Positions 30,112 through 38,159 of a stretch of DNA of 64,000 nt are shown one piece after another. How positions within the stretch are numbered: the first letter of the stretch is position 1; every line of letters starts with the position of its first letter. The notes beneath the pieces are model-generated. The model searched no databases, was not told where the DNA came from, and saw only the letters and a program-made list of their open reading frames with translations. Where the stretch lies: positions 2,108,001-2,172,000 of the forward strand of contig NZ_CP013387.1 of NCBI RefSeq assembly GCF_001523745.2, in the 5' to 3' direction. This DNA comes from Burkholderia mayonis. Lineage in GTDB: Bacteria > Pseudomonadota > Gammaproteobacteria > Burkholderiales > Burkholderiaceae. The position numbers and the translations under genes were made by a program.

Positions 30112-30747
30112 ATGCAGAAAGCCGTTTTCGTCGCAGCCTACAGGCTCCTGTGCTGCGCGCTGACCCTTTCGGCGACGAGCTACAGCATCGCGCTCAGATG
30201 GCACGCGCCGACCTTCCGGCTCAGCAATTTCTTCAGCTACTTCACGCAACTGAGCAGCCTGTACGCGGCTGCCGTGCTGGCCGCCGGCTTGTGGCTCGCT
30301 ACGCGACCGCCGTCGCGACGCTATGAATCGGCGCGCGGCGCCGTCGTGCTCTACATGGCGATCGCGGGCATCGTCTATGCGCTGCTGCTCGCGGATGTGG
30401 ATGCGCTGCATCATGCGACGCCGCATTATACGAACTGGGTATTGCATCGGATCATGCCGATCGCCGTGTTTCTCGATTGGCTGTATGTCGCGCCGCGCGT
30501 GCGGATCGACTGGTCGCATCTCGCGCGCTGGCTCGCTTTTCCGCTCGCCTATCTCGGCTATACGCTCGTGCGCGGCGCGTTCGTCGACTGGTATCCGTAT
30601 CCGTTCGTCGATCCGCGTGCGCACGGCTATCTGATCGTCGCCGCGTACAGTGGCGCGATCGCGGCAGGCAGTATCGGATTCGCCGCGTTGATCGTGCTGC
30701 TCGGCAACTGGGCCGGCGCGCCGGCACCGCAGACGGAGCGCGCCTGA
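30112..30747 (+). CDS. Pr6Pr-family polytopic membrane protein
   Basis: A 211-residue protein with six predicted helices (about 5-25, 38-60, 74-94, 108-125, 138-156, 180-200). Characteristic words are SNFFSYFTQLSSLYAA and HRIMPIAVFLDWLYVAP; the shared pattern with the Pr6Pr/FAR-17a-like family is FxYFTxxSN plus an H-x3-P region. Function is unknown in bacteria. The ATG at 30112 is chosen because the helix starts 3 residues later. It is divergent from cytochrome b561 and stands alone; the following gene converges. Confidence 0.78.
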   Translation: MQKAVFVAAYRLLCCALTLSATSYSIALRWHAPTFRLSNFFSYFTQLSSLYAAAVLAAGLWLATRPPSRRYESARGAVVLYMAIAGIVYALLLADVDALHHATPHYTNWVLHRIMPIAVFLDWLYVAPRVRIDWSHLARWLAFPLAYLGYTLVRGAFVDWYPYPFVDPRAHGYLIVAAYSGAIAAGSIGFAALIVLLGNWAGAPAPQTERA

Positions 30748-30839
30748 CGGTGCCGCCGTGCGCCCGAGCGCGCCCCGGCGAGCCGGGGAAGCGTCGCGCG
30801 GCGGCCGCGCACGACGCGGCGGGCGGCGCGAAGGGATGG

Positions 30840-31604
30840 TCAGGGGCCGACGCGCGGCAGCAGGCCGAGCGGATCGACGGCCTTGCCGTTGCGCCGCACT
30901 TCGAACTCGAACGTCGAGCGGCCGCTCGCGTCGGTCGCCATCTCCGCGACCGGCTGGCCCGCGCTCACCGCATCGCCTTCGTTGACGAGCAGCTTGTCGT
31001 TGTGACCGTACGCGGTGATGAGACCGTTCTCGTGTTTCAGGATCACGAGCGGGCCATATGCGGCAACGCCCGTTCCCGCGTAGACCACGCGTCCGGGCGC
31101 GGCCGCGCGCACCGTGCGATCGCCGCCCGTCGCGGTGATCACGATCCCGTGATTCCTGCCGGCGCCGAACGGCGTCGTCACGGTGCCGCGCGCAGGCCAC
31201 GCGAGCGCCTGCGCGGCCGCTTCCGGCTGCGCGGCGGAAGGCGGCGGCGCGAGCGTCGTCATGCTCGGCGGCGGCGCGACGCGCAGCACCTGGCCGGGCG
31301 TCACCATGTCGGTCGGCGCCATGTGATTCCAGCTCGCGACGTCCAGTGTGCGCTGACCGAACGCGGACGCGATACTCGCGAGCGTATCGCCCGGATTCGC
31401 CCGGTAATAGCCGGCGAGCACGCCGGACGACGCCCGCGGCGCTGGCTGCTGCGGCACGTGCGTCGGCTGCCACGAGTCGGTCCACGGCGTCAGCGTGCAA
31501 CCGCCGACGAGCGCGGCGCCCGCCGCGACGAGCGTCGCACGCACCGCCCAGCCCATGCCGGGCCGTTCCACGAACATATTGCTTCTCAAGCGTACCTCCA
31601 TCAT
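30840..31604 (-). CDS. NlpD-like lipoprotein with LysM and degenerate M23 domain
   Basis: The 254-residue precursor has the lipobox AALVGGCTL (Cys36 would be lipidated). A LysM domain (about 65-110, YYRANPGDTLASIASAF...VTPGQVLRV) and a LytM/M23 domain (about 135-254) follow. The M23 zinc ligands are largely lost: NHGIVI replaces H-x-G-x-D, and the final His is replaced by Glu in STFEFEVRRNGKAVDPLGLLPR. The sequence follows E. coli NlpD here (NKGIDI, YAHND, HFEIRYKGKSVNPL). Such proteins do not cut peptidoglycan but activate amidases at division. The longest ATG is kept; a later Met at residue 10 also fits a signal peptide. Confidence 0.87.
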   Translation of the reverse strand: MMEVRLRSNMFVERPGMGWAVRATLVAAGAALVGGCTLTPWTDSWQPTHVPQQPAPRASSGVLAGYYRANPGDTLASIASAFGQRTLDVASWNHMAPTDMVTPGQVLRVAPPPSMTTLAPPPSAAQPEAAAQALAWPARGTVTTPFGAGRNHGIVITATGGDRTVRAAAPGRVVYAGTGVAAYGPLVILKHENGLITAYGHNDKLLVNEGDAVSAGQPVAEMATDASGRSTFEFEVRRNGKAVDPLGLLPRVGP

Positions 31605-31760
31605 TTCACTTCATTGCTGCGGCGGCGTGCGCCGCCTTTGCTTGCGCGTCCGAACAGCCGGGCCAAGCCAAGCCCCGCATCTGGGGGGGCGCGCATGGCC
31701 ACACCACTTCTTTTCGGGCCAACGCCGCACGAGCCCCGGCCGGACCGTTCCTATCGGAAC

Positions 31761-32072
31761 TCAAACGCTGCCTTCGGTTTCGACGACAAGAATCCGAGCC
31801 TCGCCGAGCGGGCACGCGACATGTTCCGTCCCCGCCGACGCGAAGAAGATGTCGCCCGCCTCGAGAACGGTCGCATGCTCGGCGCCGGCATCGCGATAGC
31901 GCATCTCGACCCGGCCGTCGAGCACGACGAACACTTCCTCGCCGTCGTTCACGTGCCACTTGTACGGCTGATCCGTCCAATGCAGGCGGGTCGTGATGCC
32001 GCGCATGTTGGCGATGTCGATGGCGCCCCACGCGCGCGATGCGGTGAAGCGCCTGCTGCGGACGATCTTCAT
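31761..32072 (-). CDS. Small cupin-domain protein
   Basis: A 103-residue single-domain cupin. The two cupin motifs are seen as WHVNDGEEVFVVLDGRVEMRY (motif 1, with His and Glu) and GDIFFASAGTEHVACPLGEARIL (motif 2, with His). They could bind a divalent metal. Substrate or partner is unknown. ATG 32072 is preferred over the ATG 6 bases upstream because a CACGGGA site lies 6 bases from it. It stands upstream of the NlpD-like gene in the same direction, with 156 bases between. Confidence 0.8.
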   Translation of the reverse strand: MKIVRSRRFTASRAWGAIDIANMRGITTRLHWTDQPYKWHVNDGEEVFVVLDGRVEMRYRDAGAEHATVLEAGDIFFASAGTEHVACPLGEARILVVETEGSV

Positions 32073-32330
32073 GGGCATTCCCGTGGCGTTGCGGCGGCCG
32101 GCGCGGCGATCGCGCGGCCCCATGCCGGATGGATAGTAACTCGCCCGACATGGCCGATGTAAATTGCCAGGGACTCGGCCGGCTGGCCAAACCTGCCCGA
32201 CATGCGCCCTCGCCCGCTTCCGGCGGGCAGCGCAGCGGCGAATGCGATCGTTCGACGGGCAAATGCGTCGTGCGCCGGGCGATGGCTGCGGCCGGCCCGC
32301 GCGCCGCCGCGCTTTTCAGCGCCCTAAAAG

Positions 32331-32373
32331 ACTCAGCCCGCGCGCTCCATCGAATGGAACGCGCGGGCTGAGT
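32331..32373 (-). terminator. Strong hairpin terminator after the DUF4148 gene
   Basis: ACTCAGCCCGCGC (32331-32343) pairs perfectly with GCGCGGGCTGAGT (32361-32373), and the stem extends inward with a mismatch (CTCCAT/ATGGAA). Leftward it is followed by CTTTTAG, a weak T-run. Confidence 0.75.
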
Positions 32374-32448
32374 GGACTGCTGCTATGCGCCGGCCTGAAT
32401 TCTCCGCGCCCGCGTTCGAATGCGGCGCGCGACGTAACGCCGTGCCGC

Positions 32449-32781
32449 TCAACGCCCCTTGTAGACCGGTGCGCCATCGGCGATGCGCTTCATCTTGTTC
32501 GGCGTGCCGGATTCGGCGGCAGCCGCCGGTTGCGCACCGTAGCCGCTCGTGTCGGCCTGTGCGGCGACGTTCTGCTGGCCGTGGATCCGCGCTTCGGCCG
32601 CCTGGATTTCCTCGGGGTAGTTCACGCGGTCAGCGGCGGGGTTGTAGCCCGCTTGCTCCAGCTGGATGAGCTCGGCCTTGACTTGCGCGCGGGTCACCGG
32701 GCCATTCGATTGTTGAGCGAACGAAACGGCCGGGACGGCGAGAGCGGCGGCGACTGCGACAGTAGCGATAAGCGATTTCAT
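32449..32781 (-). CDS. DUF4148 small secreted protein
   Basis: A 110-residue protein with a signal peptide (MKSLIATVAVAAALAVPAVSFA, cleavage before QQS). A short conserved region follows, THR-type start PVTRAQVKAELIQLEQAGYNPAADRVNYPEEIQAAEARI, the DUF4148 pattern, then a Gln/Ala-rich tail. These exported proteins are abundant in Burkholderia and of unknown function. An AGGTTGGATC stretch lies directly before the ATG at 32781. Monocistronic between its own terminator and the gnd gene. Confidence 0.87.
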   Translation of the reverse strand: MKSLIATVAVAAALAVPAVSFAQQSNGPVTRAQVKAELIQLEQAGYNPAADRVNYPEEIQAAEARIHGQQNVAAQADTSGYGAQPAAAAESGTPNKMKRIADGAPVYKGR

Positions 32782-32980
32782 GATCCAACCTCCGTGACTT
32801 TTTTTGCTTCGCCGCAAGCACCATGCGAGCAGCGATTAATCACAGTCTAGTCACCAAGGCACCTAGGGAAAACCATTGATCAACGAAAACACTGTTTCGC
32901 GACCGATAACAATTGCCATCTCCCTCTAGAAAAACCCTACCAATAGCATAGATGATTGCAACAATTACCGATCGCGCGTG

Positions 32981-34396
32981 TCACTCGGCCCAGCTCGCGT
33001 GGAAGCTGCCCGGCTTGTCCGTGCGCTCGAACGTGTGCGCGCCGAAAAAGTCGCGTTGCGCCTGCACAAGGTTCGCCGGCACGCGCGCCGACCGGTAGCT
33101 GTCGAAGTACGCGACCGCCGACGCGAACGCCGGCACCGGCACGCCCGCCTTCACCGCGGCGACCACGACATCGCGCAGCGCAGACTGATAGTTCGCGGCG
33201 ATGTCCTGGAAGTACGGATCGAGCAGCAGATTCGCGAGCGCCGCATTCTTCGCGTAAGCATCGGTGATCTTCTGCAGGAAGCGCGCGCGAATGATGCAGC
33301 CCGCACGGAAAATCTTCGCGATCGTGCCGAGATCGAGGTGCCAGCCGTATTCCTTCGACGCCGTGTCGAGCTGCGCGAAGCCCTGCGCGTACGAGATCAC
33401 CTTCGACAGGTACAGCGCGCGGCGCACCGACTCGACGAACGCGGCGCGATCGCCTTCGAGCGGCGCCGCCGTCGGCCCGGTCAGCACCTTGCTCGCCGCG
33501 ACGCGCTGATCCTTCAGCGACGACAGCACGCGCGCGAACACCGATTCGGTGATGAGCGGCAGCGGCACGCCGAGATCGAGCGCGTTCTGGCTCGTCCACT
33601 TGCCCGTGCCTTTCTGCGCGGCGCGGTCGAGGATCACGTCGACGAGGTGCTTGCCGGTTTCTTCGTCCTTCTTGCCGAAGATCTTCGCGGTGATCTCGAT
33701 CAGGTAGCTGTCGAGCTCGCCCTGGTTCCATTCGGCGTAGACCGCGCCGAGTTCGTCGTTCGTCAGGCCCGCGACCTGCTTCAGCACCGCGTAGCTCTCG
33801 GCGATCAGCTGCATGTCGCCATACTCGATTCCGTTGTGGACCATCTTCACGTAATGGCCCGCGCCGTCCGGGCCCATGTAGGCGACGCACGGCTCGCCGT
33901 CGGCTGGCGCCTTCGCGGCGATCTGCTTGAGGATCGGCTCGACGAGATCGTACGCGTCGCGCTGGCCGCCCGGCATGATCGACGGGCCGCGCAGCGCGCC
34001 CTCCTCGCCGCCCGAAACGCCCGTGCCGATGAAGTGCAGCCCCGCCTGCGCGAGCTCCTGGTTGCGGCGAATCGTATCGGTGAAGTGCGTGTTGCCGCCG
34101 TCGATCAGCACATCGCCCTTGTCGAGCAATGGCTTGAGCGCCGCGATCGTCGCGTCGGTGGCTTCGCCCGCCTTCACCATCAGGAGGATGCGGCGCGGCG
34201 TCTCGAGCGACGCGACGAACGCCTCGAGCGTATGAGTCGGCACGAGCTTGCGATCGGGAAATTCGGCGATCAGTTCATCGGTCTTCTCGCGGCTGCGGTT
34301 GTAGACCGACACCGCATAGCCACGACTTTCGATATTCAAGGCCAGATTGCGCCCCATCACCGCGAGACCGACCACACCGATTGCTTGTTTGCCCAT
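32981..34396 (-). CDS. gnd: 6-phosphogluconate dehydrogenase, decarboxylating
   Basis: A 471-residue enzyme of the oxidative pentose phosphate pathway converting 6-phosphogluconate and NADP+ to ribulose 5-phosphate, CO2 and NADPH. Visible are the Rossmann motif [14 protein letters not shown] (8-21), the coenzyme-site [10 protein letters not shown], the substrate motif [18 protein letters not shown], and catalytic Lys in [17 protein letters not shown]. The C-terminal [22 protein letters not shown] is the tail that reaches into the partner active site. Length and order match E. coli Gnd. No neighbouring pentose-phosphate genes. Confidence 0.96.
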   Translation of the reverse strand: MGKQAIGVVGLAVMGRNLALNIESRGYAVSVYNRSREKTDELIAEFPDRKLVPTHTLEAFVASLETPRRILLMVKAGEATDATIAALKPLLDKGDVLIDGGNTHFTDTIRRNQELAQAGLHFIGTGVSGGEEGALRGPSIMPGGQRDAYDLVEPILKQIAAKAPADGEPCVAYMGPDGAGHYVKMVHNGIEYGDMQLIAESYAVLKQVAGLTNDELGAVYAEWNQGELDSYLIEITAKIFGKKDEETGKHLVDVILDRAAQKGTGKWTSQNALDLGVPLPLITESVFARVLSSLKDQRVAASKVLTGPTAAPLEGDRAAFVESVRRALYLSKVISYAQGFAQLDTASKEYGWHLDLGTIAKIFRAGCIIRARFLQKITDAYAKNAALANLLLDPYFQDIAANYQSALRDVVVAAVKAGVPVPAFASAVAYFDSYRSARVPANLVQAQRDFFGAHTFERTDKPGSFHASWAE

Positions 34397-34773
34397 TGTT
34401 CAATTCTCCGGAAAAAACAGGACGCGACCCACCGGGGTCGCGCGCATAGGCGCAAGGATAAGGGAAACCGCGCGAGTGCGCCGCGAATGGGAGGGGTTCG
34501 GGAGCGATTCGGCCCACGTTGTCCGGCCGCACGGTGGCGGCTGGATGCGGATTCGGCGTTGGCTCAACGCCGGTTCGGCGCATGGATTCGGCGGCGAGGC
34601 AACGCCGGTTCGGTGATGCTTCCGCGTTAGTTCGGAATACTTTCGACGTGCGCACGCGAGCTTGGTCGATTTGCGTCGTGCGCGCAACGGCGGGAGCGCG
34701 GCGGCATCCGTTCTGCGCTCACGCGATCGGCCCGCACGCGAGCGCGCCCGCCCGACGCTCGCCCCGCATGCGC
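34397..34773. other. Intergenic region with a degenerate 35-bp direct repeat
   Basis: Two adjacent copies of a 35-base unit (34550-34584 and 34585-34619) share ATTCGGCG near the start and CAACGCCGGTTCGG in the middle (34565 and 34600). No gene is supported; open frames through it are arginine-rich shadows. It should contain the gnd promoter. Confidence 0.55.
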
Positions 34774-35388
34774 TCACGCGCGCTTCCGAAACACGACGCT
34801 CAGATTGTTCGCCGGCATCTCGACGATCTCGTCGAGCGCGAGGTCCGCCGCGCGCCCGAGCTCGGCCACCGTCTCCAGGTCCCGCACGCCCCACGCCGGA
34901 TCGCGGCTGCGCAGCTGCGCGTCGAACTGCGCGTTCGACTCGGCCGTGTGCGCACCGCCGCGGCGATACGGTCCGTACAGATACAGCACGCCGCCGTCGG
35001 GCAGCACGCGCGCCGCGCCGTCGAAGAGCGCGCACGCGGCCGCCCACGGCGCGATGTGGATCATGTTGATGCAGACGATCGCATCGGCGGCGGCAAGCGG
35101 CCACGGCTCGACGCAGACATCCAGCGCGAGCGGCGCGCGCAGGTTCGGCAGCGCGGCATCGGCCGCCCACGCGGCGATCGACGCGCGCGCCGCCGCCTCC
35201 GTATCGGTCGGCTGCCAGACGAGGTCGGGCAGCGCGGCCGCGAAGTGAATCGCATGCTGGCCGGTGCCGCTCGCGATCTCGAGCACGGTGCCGCGCACCG
35301 GCAGTACGCGCTTCAGCACGTCGAGAATCGGCTCGCGATTGCGTTCGGTGGCAGGCGCCCATTGGCGCGAAGAAGAATCGATCTGCAT
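34774..35388 (-). CDS. DUF938 family SAM-dependent methyltransferase
   Basis: A 204-residue class-I methyltransferase fold. SAM-binding motif I reads VLEIASGTGQHAIHFA, motif II acidic QPTDTEAAA, and motif IV INMIHIAPW. The opening SRQWAPATERNREPILDVL and YGPYRRGGAHTAESNAQFD..SRDPAWGVRDLE are the DUF938 signatures. The substrate is unknown. The ATG at 35388 begins 4 residues before the conserved N-terminus. The neighbouring sirtuin gene ends 26 bases upstream in the same direction, so they may be co-transcribed as the tail of the permease-sirtuin unit. Confidence 0.85.
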   Translation of the reverse strand: MQIDSSSRQWAPATERNREPILDVLKRVLPVRGTVLEIASGTGQHAIHFAAALPDLVWQPTDTEAAARASIAAWAADAALPNLRAPLALDVCVEPWPLAAADAIVCINMIHIAPWAAACALFDGAARVLPDGGVLYLYGPYRRGGAHTAESNAQFDAQLRSRDPAWGVRDLETVAELGRAADLALDEIVEMPANNLSVVFRKRA

Positions 35389-35413
35389 GACGAAACGAGT
35401 CGGTATGGGTGCG

Positions 35414-36343
35414 TCAAACGTGAAGCCTTCCGCGCGCATCATGCGCGCCGCTCGCCGCGAGCCCGAGATGCGCGGCGAGCGCGTCGAGCGTTTGTCCGCA
35501 CGACGCTTCGACCTTCAGCGCCAGCAGCGGATCGGCGCGCGTGTGCCCGAGATTGATCGCGACGATCGGCTTGCGCTGGTCGTTCGCCCACACGCAGAAC
35601 CGATAGCCCGAATACACCATCAGCGACGAGCCGACGACGAGCATCGCGTCGGCCTCGTCGAGCGAACGCGCGGCCGCCGCGACGCGCTCGTGCGGCACGT
35701 TCTCACCGAAGAACACGACAGCGGGCTTCAGCAGGCCGCCGCACGCGGGGCACGCGGGCACGCGAAACGTGTCGAGCGCGCGCCATTCGAGATGCGCATC
35801 GCCGTCGGCGGCGGGCTCCGCCTGCGCGTCGAACAGCGCGGGGTTGTCCGCTTCGAGGATTTGCTGGATCGCCACGCGCGCATGATGCGCGCCGCAATCG
35901 AGACAGGTGACGCCGTCGATGCCGCCGTGCAGCTCGATGACGTCGGTGCTGCCTGCACGCTGATGCAGCCCATCGACGTTCTGCGTGACGAGCCGCGCGA
36001 CACGCCCCGCCGCGCCGAGCCGTGCGAGCGCGTGATGCGACGCGTTCGGCCGTGCGCGCCCGACCACCGGCCAGCCGAGCATGCTGCGCGCCCAGTAGCG
36101 GCGGCGCGCGTGATCGGAATCGAGAAATTCTCGCAATTGGATCGGCTGCGAGCGCATCCATGCGCCGTTGCGGTCGCGATAGCCGGGAATGCCGGAATCG
36201 GTGCTGATGCCCGCGCCCGTCAGCACGAACAGACGCGGATGGCGCTCGACGAACGCGTGCAGCGCGTCGAACGCGTGCGGATCGGCCGACGGAACGGCAT
36301 CGGAAGGCGGAAGCGCCTGCGACGAAACGGCGGAATCAGTCAT
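35414..36343 (-). CDS. Sirtuin-type NAD-dependent protein deacylase
   Basis: A 309-residue sirtuin. The NAD site TGAGISTDSGIPGYRDRNG (42-60), TQNVDGLHQRAG (120-131) and catalytic His139 in IELHGG are intact. Zinc cysteines are Cys147/Cys150 and Cys198/Cys201; the spacing is long (about 48) with an acidic insert. GSSLMVYSGYRF and NLGHTRAD complete the NAD pocket. GIPGYRD and the length fit the class II (SIRT4-like) group, which often has weak deacetylase activity and other acyl or ADP-ribosyl activities. Its ATG overlaps the TGA of the NCS1 permease gene (ATGA), so expression is translationally coupled to transport. Confidence 0.9.
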   Translation of the reverse strand: MTDSAVSSQALPPSDAVPSADPHAFDALHAFVERHPRLFVLTGAGISTDSGIPGYRDRNGAWMRSQPIQLREFLDSDHARRRYWARSMLGWPVVGRARPNASHHALARLGAAGRVARLVTQNVDGLHQRAGSTDVIELHGGIDGVTCLDCGAHHARVAIQQILEADNPALFDAQAEPAADGDAHLEWRALDTFRVPACPACGGLLKPAVVFFGENVPHERVAAAARSLDEADAMLVVGSSLMVYSGYRFCVWANDQRKPIVAINLGHTRADPLLALKVEASCGQTLDALAAHLGLAASGAHDARGRLHV

Positions 36344-37764
36344 GACAATGAGGGCTCGTCCGGCAGGACCAGCCGCTCGGGGATGTGCGCGGCTCGCCTG
36401 CGTGCCGTCACATGATACAGAACGCCGGGCACGACGAGGCCGATGATCCACGAGATGTCGGTGCCGCCGAGCTTCGCGACGAGCGGCCCGGTGTAGAACT
36501 CGGTCGCGATGAACGGCATCTGCACGAGCACGCCGACCGCGTAGATCGACACGCCCGCGACGTTCCAGCGTCCGTAGCGGCCGTCGGGATCGTAGAGCGC
36601 GGGCACGTCGTAGCGCTCCTTCGTCACGCAATAGAAGTCGACCAGATTGATCGCGCTCCACGGCGTGAAGAACGCGAGCAGGAACAGGATGAACGCAGAG
36701 AAATCCTTCAGGAACGCGTGGCGGCCGACGAGCGCGAGCCACGCGACCGCAGCGACCATCGCGAGCACGTACGCCATCCGCGCGCGCTGCGAGATCTGCG
36801 TGCGGCCCGAGAAACCGGTGACGATCGTCGCAACCGACATCACGCTGCCGTACGCGTTGAGCGTCGTGATCGTCAGCTTGCCGAACGCGATCGCGAAATA
36901 GAGCAGCGCGGCCGTCGCACCGCCCGCGCCGAGGCTCACGATGAACTGCACTTCGTGACCGGCGAACTGCTTGCCCGCAAGCGCCGCCGCGAACAAGCCG
37001 AACGCCATCGACGCCTGCGCGCCGAGCACCGAGCCGAGACCGATCGCCCAGAACGTGCGGCGCGCGGACGTCGCGCGCGGCAGATAGCGCGAGTAGTCGG
37101 CGACGTACGGCCCGTACGCGATCTGCCACGACGCGGACAGCGACATCGCGAGCAGGAAGCTCGACAGCGAGAAATGCCGGATCGCGAGCAGCGCGCCGAT
37201 ATCGTGCCCGGACAGGAGCCGCGCGAACATATAGACGAACGCGATCACGCCGACGACGCTCGACGCGCGGCCGAGCGCGTGGATCGTCCGGTAGCCGAAC
37301 ACCGCGAGCACGACGACGACCGCGATGAACGCGAAGATGCCGACCGTGTCGGCGACGCCGAACAGCTGCGCGAGCGCCTGCCCGGCGAGCACGGTGCCGC
37401 TCGCGGAGAAGCCGACGTACATCAGGCAGACGAGCACGAGCGGAATCACCGCGCCGTAGACGCCGAACTGCACGCGGCTCGATATCATCTGCGGCAGGCC
37501 AAGTTGCGGCCCCTGCGCGCCGTGCAGCGCCATCACCGCGCCGCCCAGCAGTTGGCCGAGCGCGAGCCCGACGAGCGACCAGAACACATCGCCGCCCAGC
37601 ACGACCGCGAGCGCGCCGGTGACGATCGCCGTCACCTGCAGGTTCGCGCCGAGCCACAGCGTGAACTGGCTCGACAGCCTGCCGTGGCGTTCGTGGCCGG
37701 GGATGTAATCGATGGTGCGGCGCTCGCGCAACGGGCGGCGTTGGACGTCGGTGGCGTTCGGCAT
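36340..37764 (-). CDS. NCS1-family nucleobase/cytosine permease
   Basis: A 474-residue secondary transporter with 12 predicted helices. The opening LWLGANLQVTAIVTGALAVVLGGD and GPQLGLPQMISSRVQFGVYG are hallmarks of the cytosine/purine NCS1 branch (the helix-1 and helix-3 substrate and sodium region). WQIAYGPYVADYSRYLP is the helix-6 segment, and AFFTPWSAINLVDFY follows. It imports a nucleobase, allantoin, hydantoin or thiamine precursor; the substrate is open. No catabolic enzyme for such a compound is adjacent; instead the sirtuin gene overlaps its stop. It is the first gene of the leftward unit permease-sirtuin-DUF938. Confidence 0.9.
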   Translation of the reverse strand: MPNATDVQRRPLRERRTIDYIPGHERHGRLSSQFTLWLGANLQVTAIVTGALAVVLGGDVFWSLVGLALGQLLGGAVMALHGAQGPQLGLPQMISSRVQFGVYGAVIPLVLVCLMYVGFSASGTVLAGQALAQLFGVADTVGIFAFIAVVVVLAVFGYRTIHALGRASSVVGVIAFVYMFARLLSGHDIGALLAIRHFSLSSFLLAMSLSASWQIAYGPYVADYSRYLPRATSARRTFWAIGLGSVLGAQASMAFGLFAAALAGKQFAGHEVQFIVSLGAGGATAALLYFAIAFGKLTITTLNAYGSVMSVATIVTGFSGRTQISQRARMAYVLAMVAAVAWLALVGRHAFLKDFSAFILFLLAFFTPWSAINLVDFYCVTKERYDVPALYDPDGRYGRWNVAGVSIYAVGVLVQMPFIATEFYTGPLVAKLGGTDISWIIGLVVPGVLYHVTARRRAAHIPERLVLPDEPSLS

Positions 37765-37884
37765 GGCGGCGGGTCCGGGAAAAGTCTGAGGTTCGGAGCG
37801 CTCACCCTAACCACCCAAAATTGTATAGACAACTCTTTCGTGTACTCTGGTTTATACCGAGACGGGAGATGGATGGAAACCTGA

Positions 37885-38151
37885 ATGCCCATTTCGAGCA
37901 GTGGTAAGAACGGAGCGTACCGTCCGCAACCCGCGCTCTGGGAGTTCGAACGCAAGGCCCGAGAGATGGACGATTTTTCGAATCGCTGCCGCCAGCGCTT
38001 CATCAGCGAGAAATATTTTCGCTGGCTGGCGGGCCTTCTCAATGAGCACATTGCACTGTGGGAGCATACGCTGCCGGCCAACGGCTCGGAGATGCAAAAG
38101 CGCACGACCAGTGCCTTGGCTCCGGGCAGATATCTGCCCGACACGGCCTGA
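37885..38151 (+). CDS. Possible 88-residue protein of unknown function
   Basis: The frame from ATG 37885 encodes MPISSSGKNGAYRPQPALW, then a basic-aromatic helical-looking segment (EKYFRWLAGLLNEHIALWEHTLP) and a polar tail. Composition is protein-like, not the Arg/Ala pattern of shadow frames, and GC is lower than in neighbouring genes. The ribosome site is poor (GGA 8 bases upstream). It ends 8 bases before the stop of the convergent SWIM gene. No family recognised, and it could be a remnant of a longer gene. Confidence 0.4.
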   Translation: MPISSSGKNGAYRPQPALWEFERKAREMDDFSNRCRQRFISEKYFRWLAGLLNEHIALWEHTLPANGSEMQKRTTSALAPGRYLPDTA

Positions 38152-38159
38152 GGGCGACT

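Noticed and set aside
31683..31689. Run of seven G upstream of the NlpD-like gene
   Set aside because: Non-coding, modest length, and far from promoter or start signals.
37632..38144. 170-codon leftward frame crossing the start of the NCS1 gene
   Set aside because: It overlaps the permease N-terminus in another frame and lacks any motif or ribosome site.
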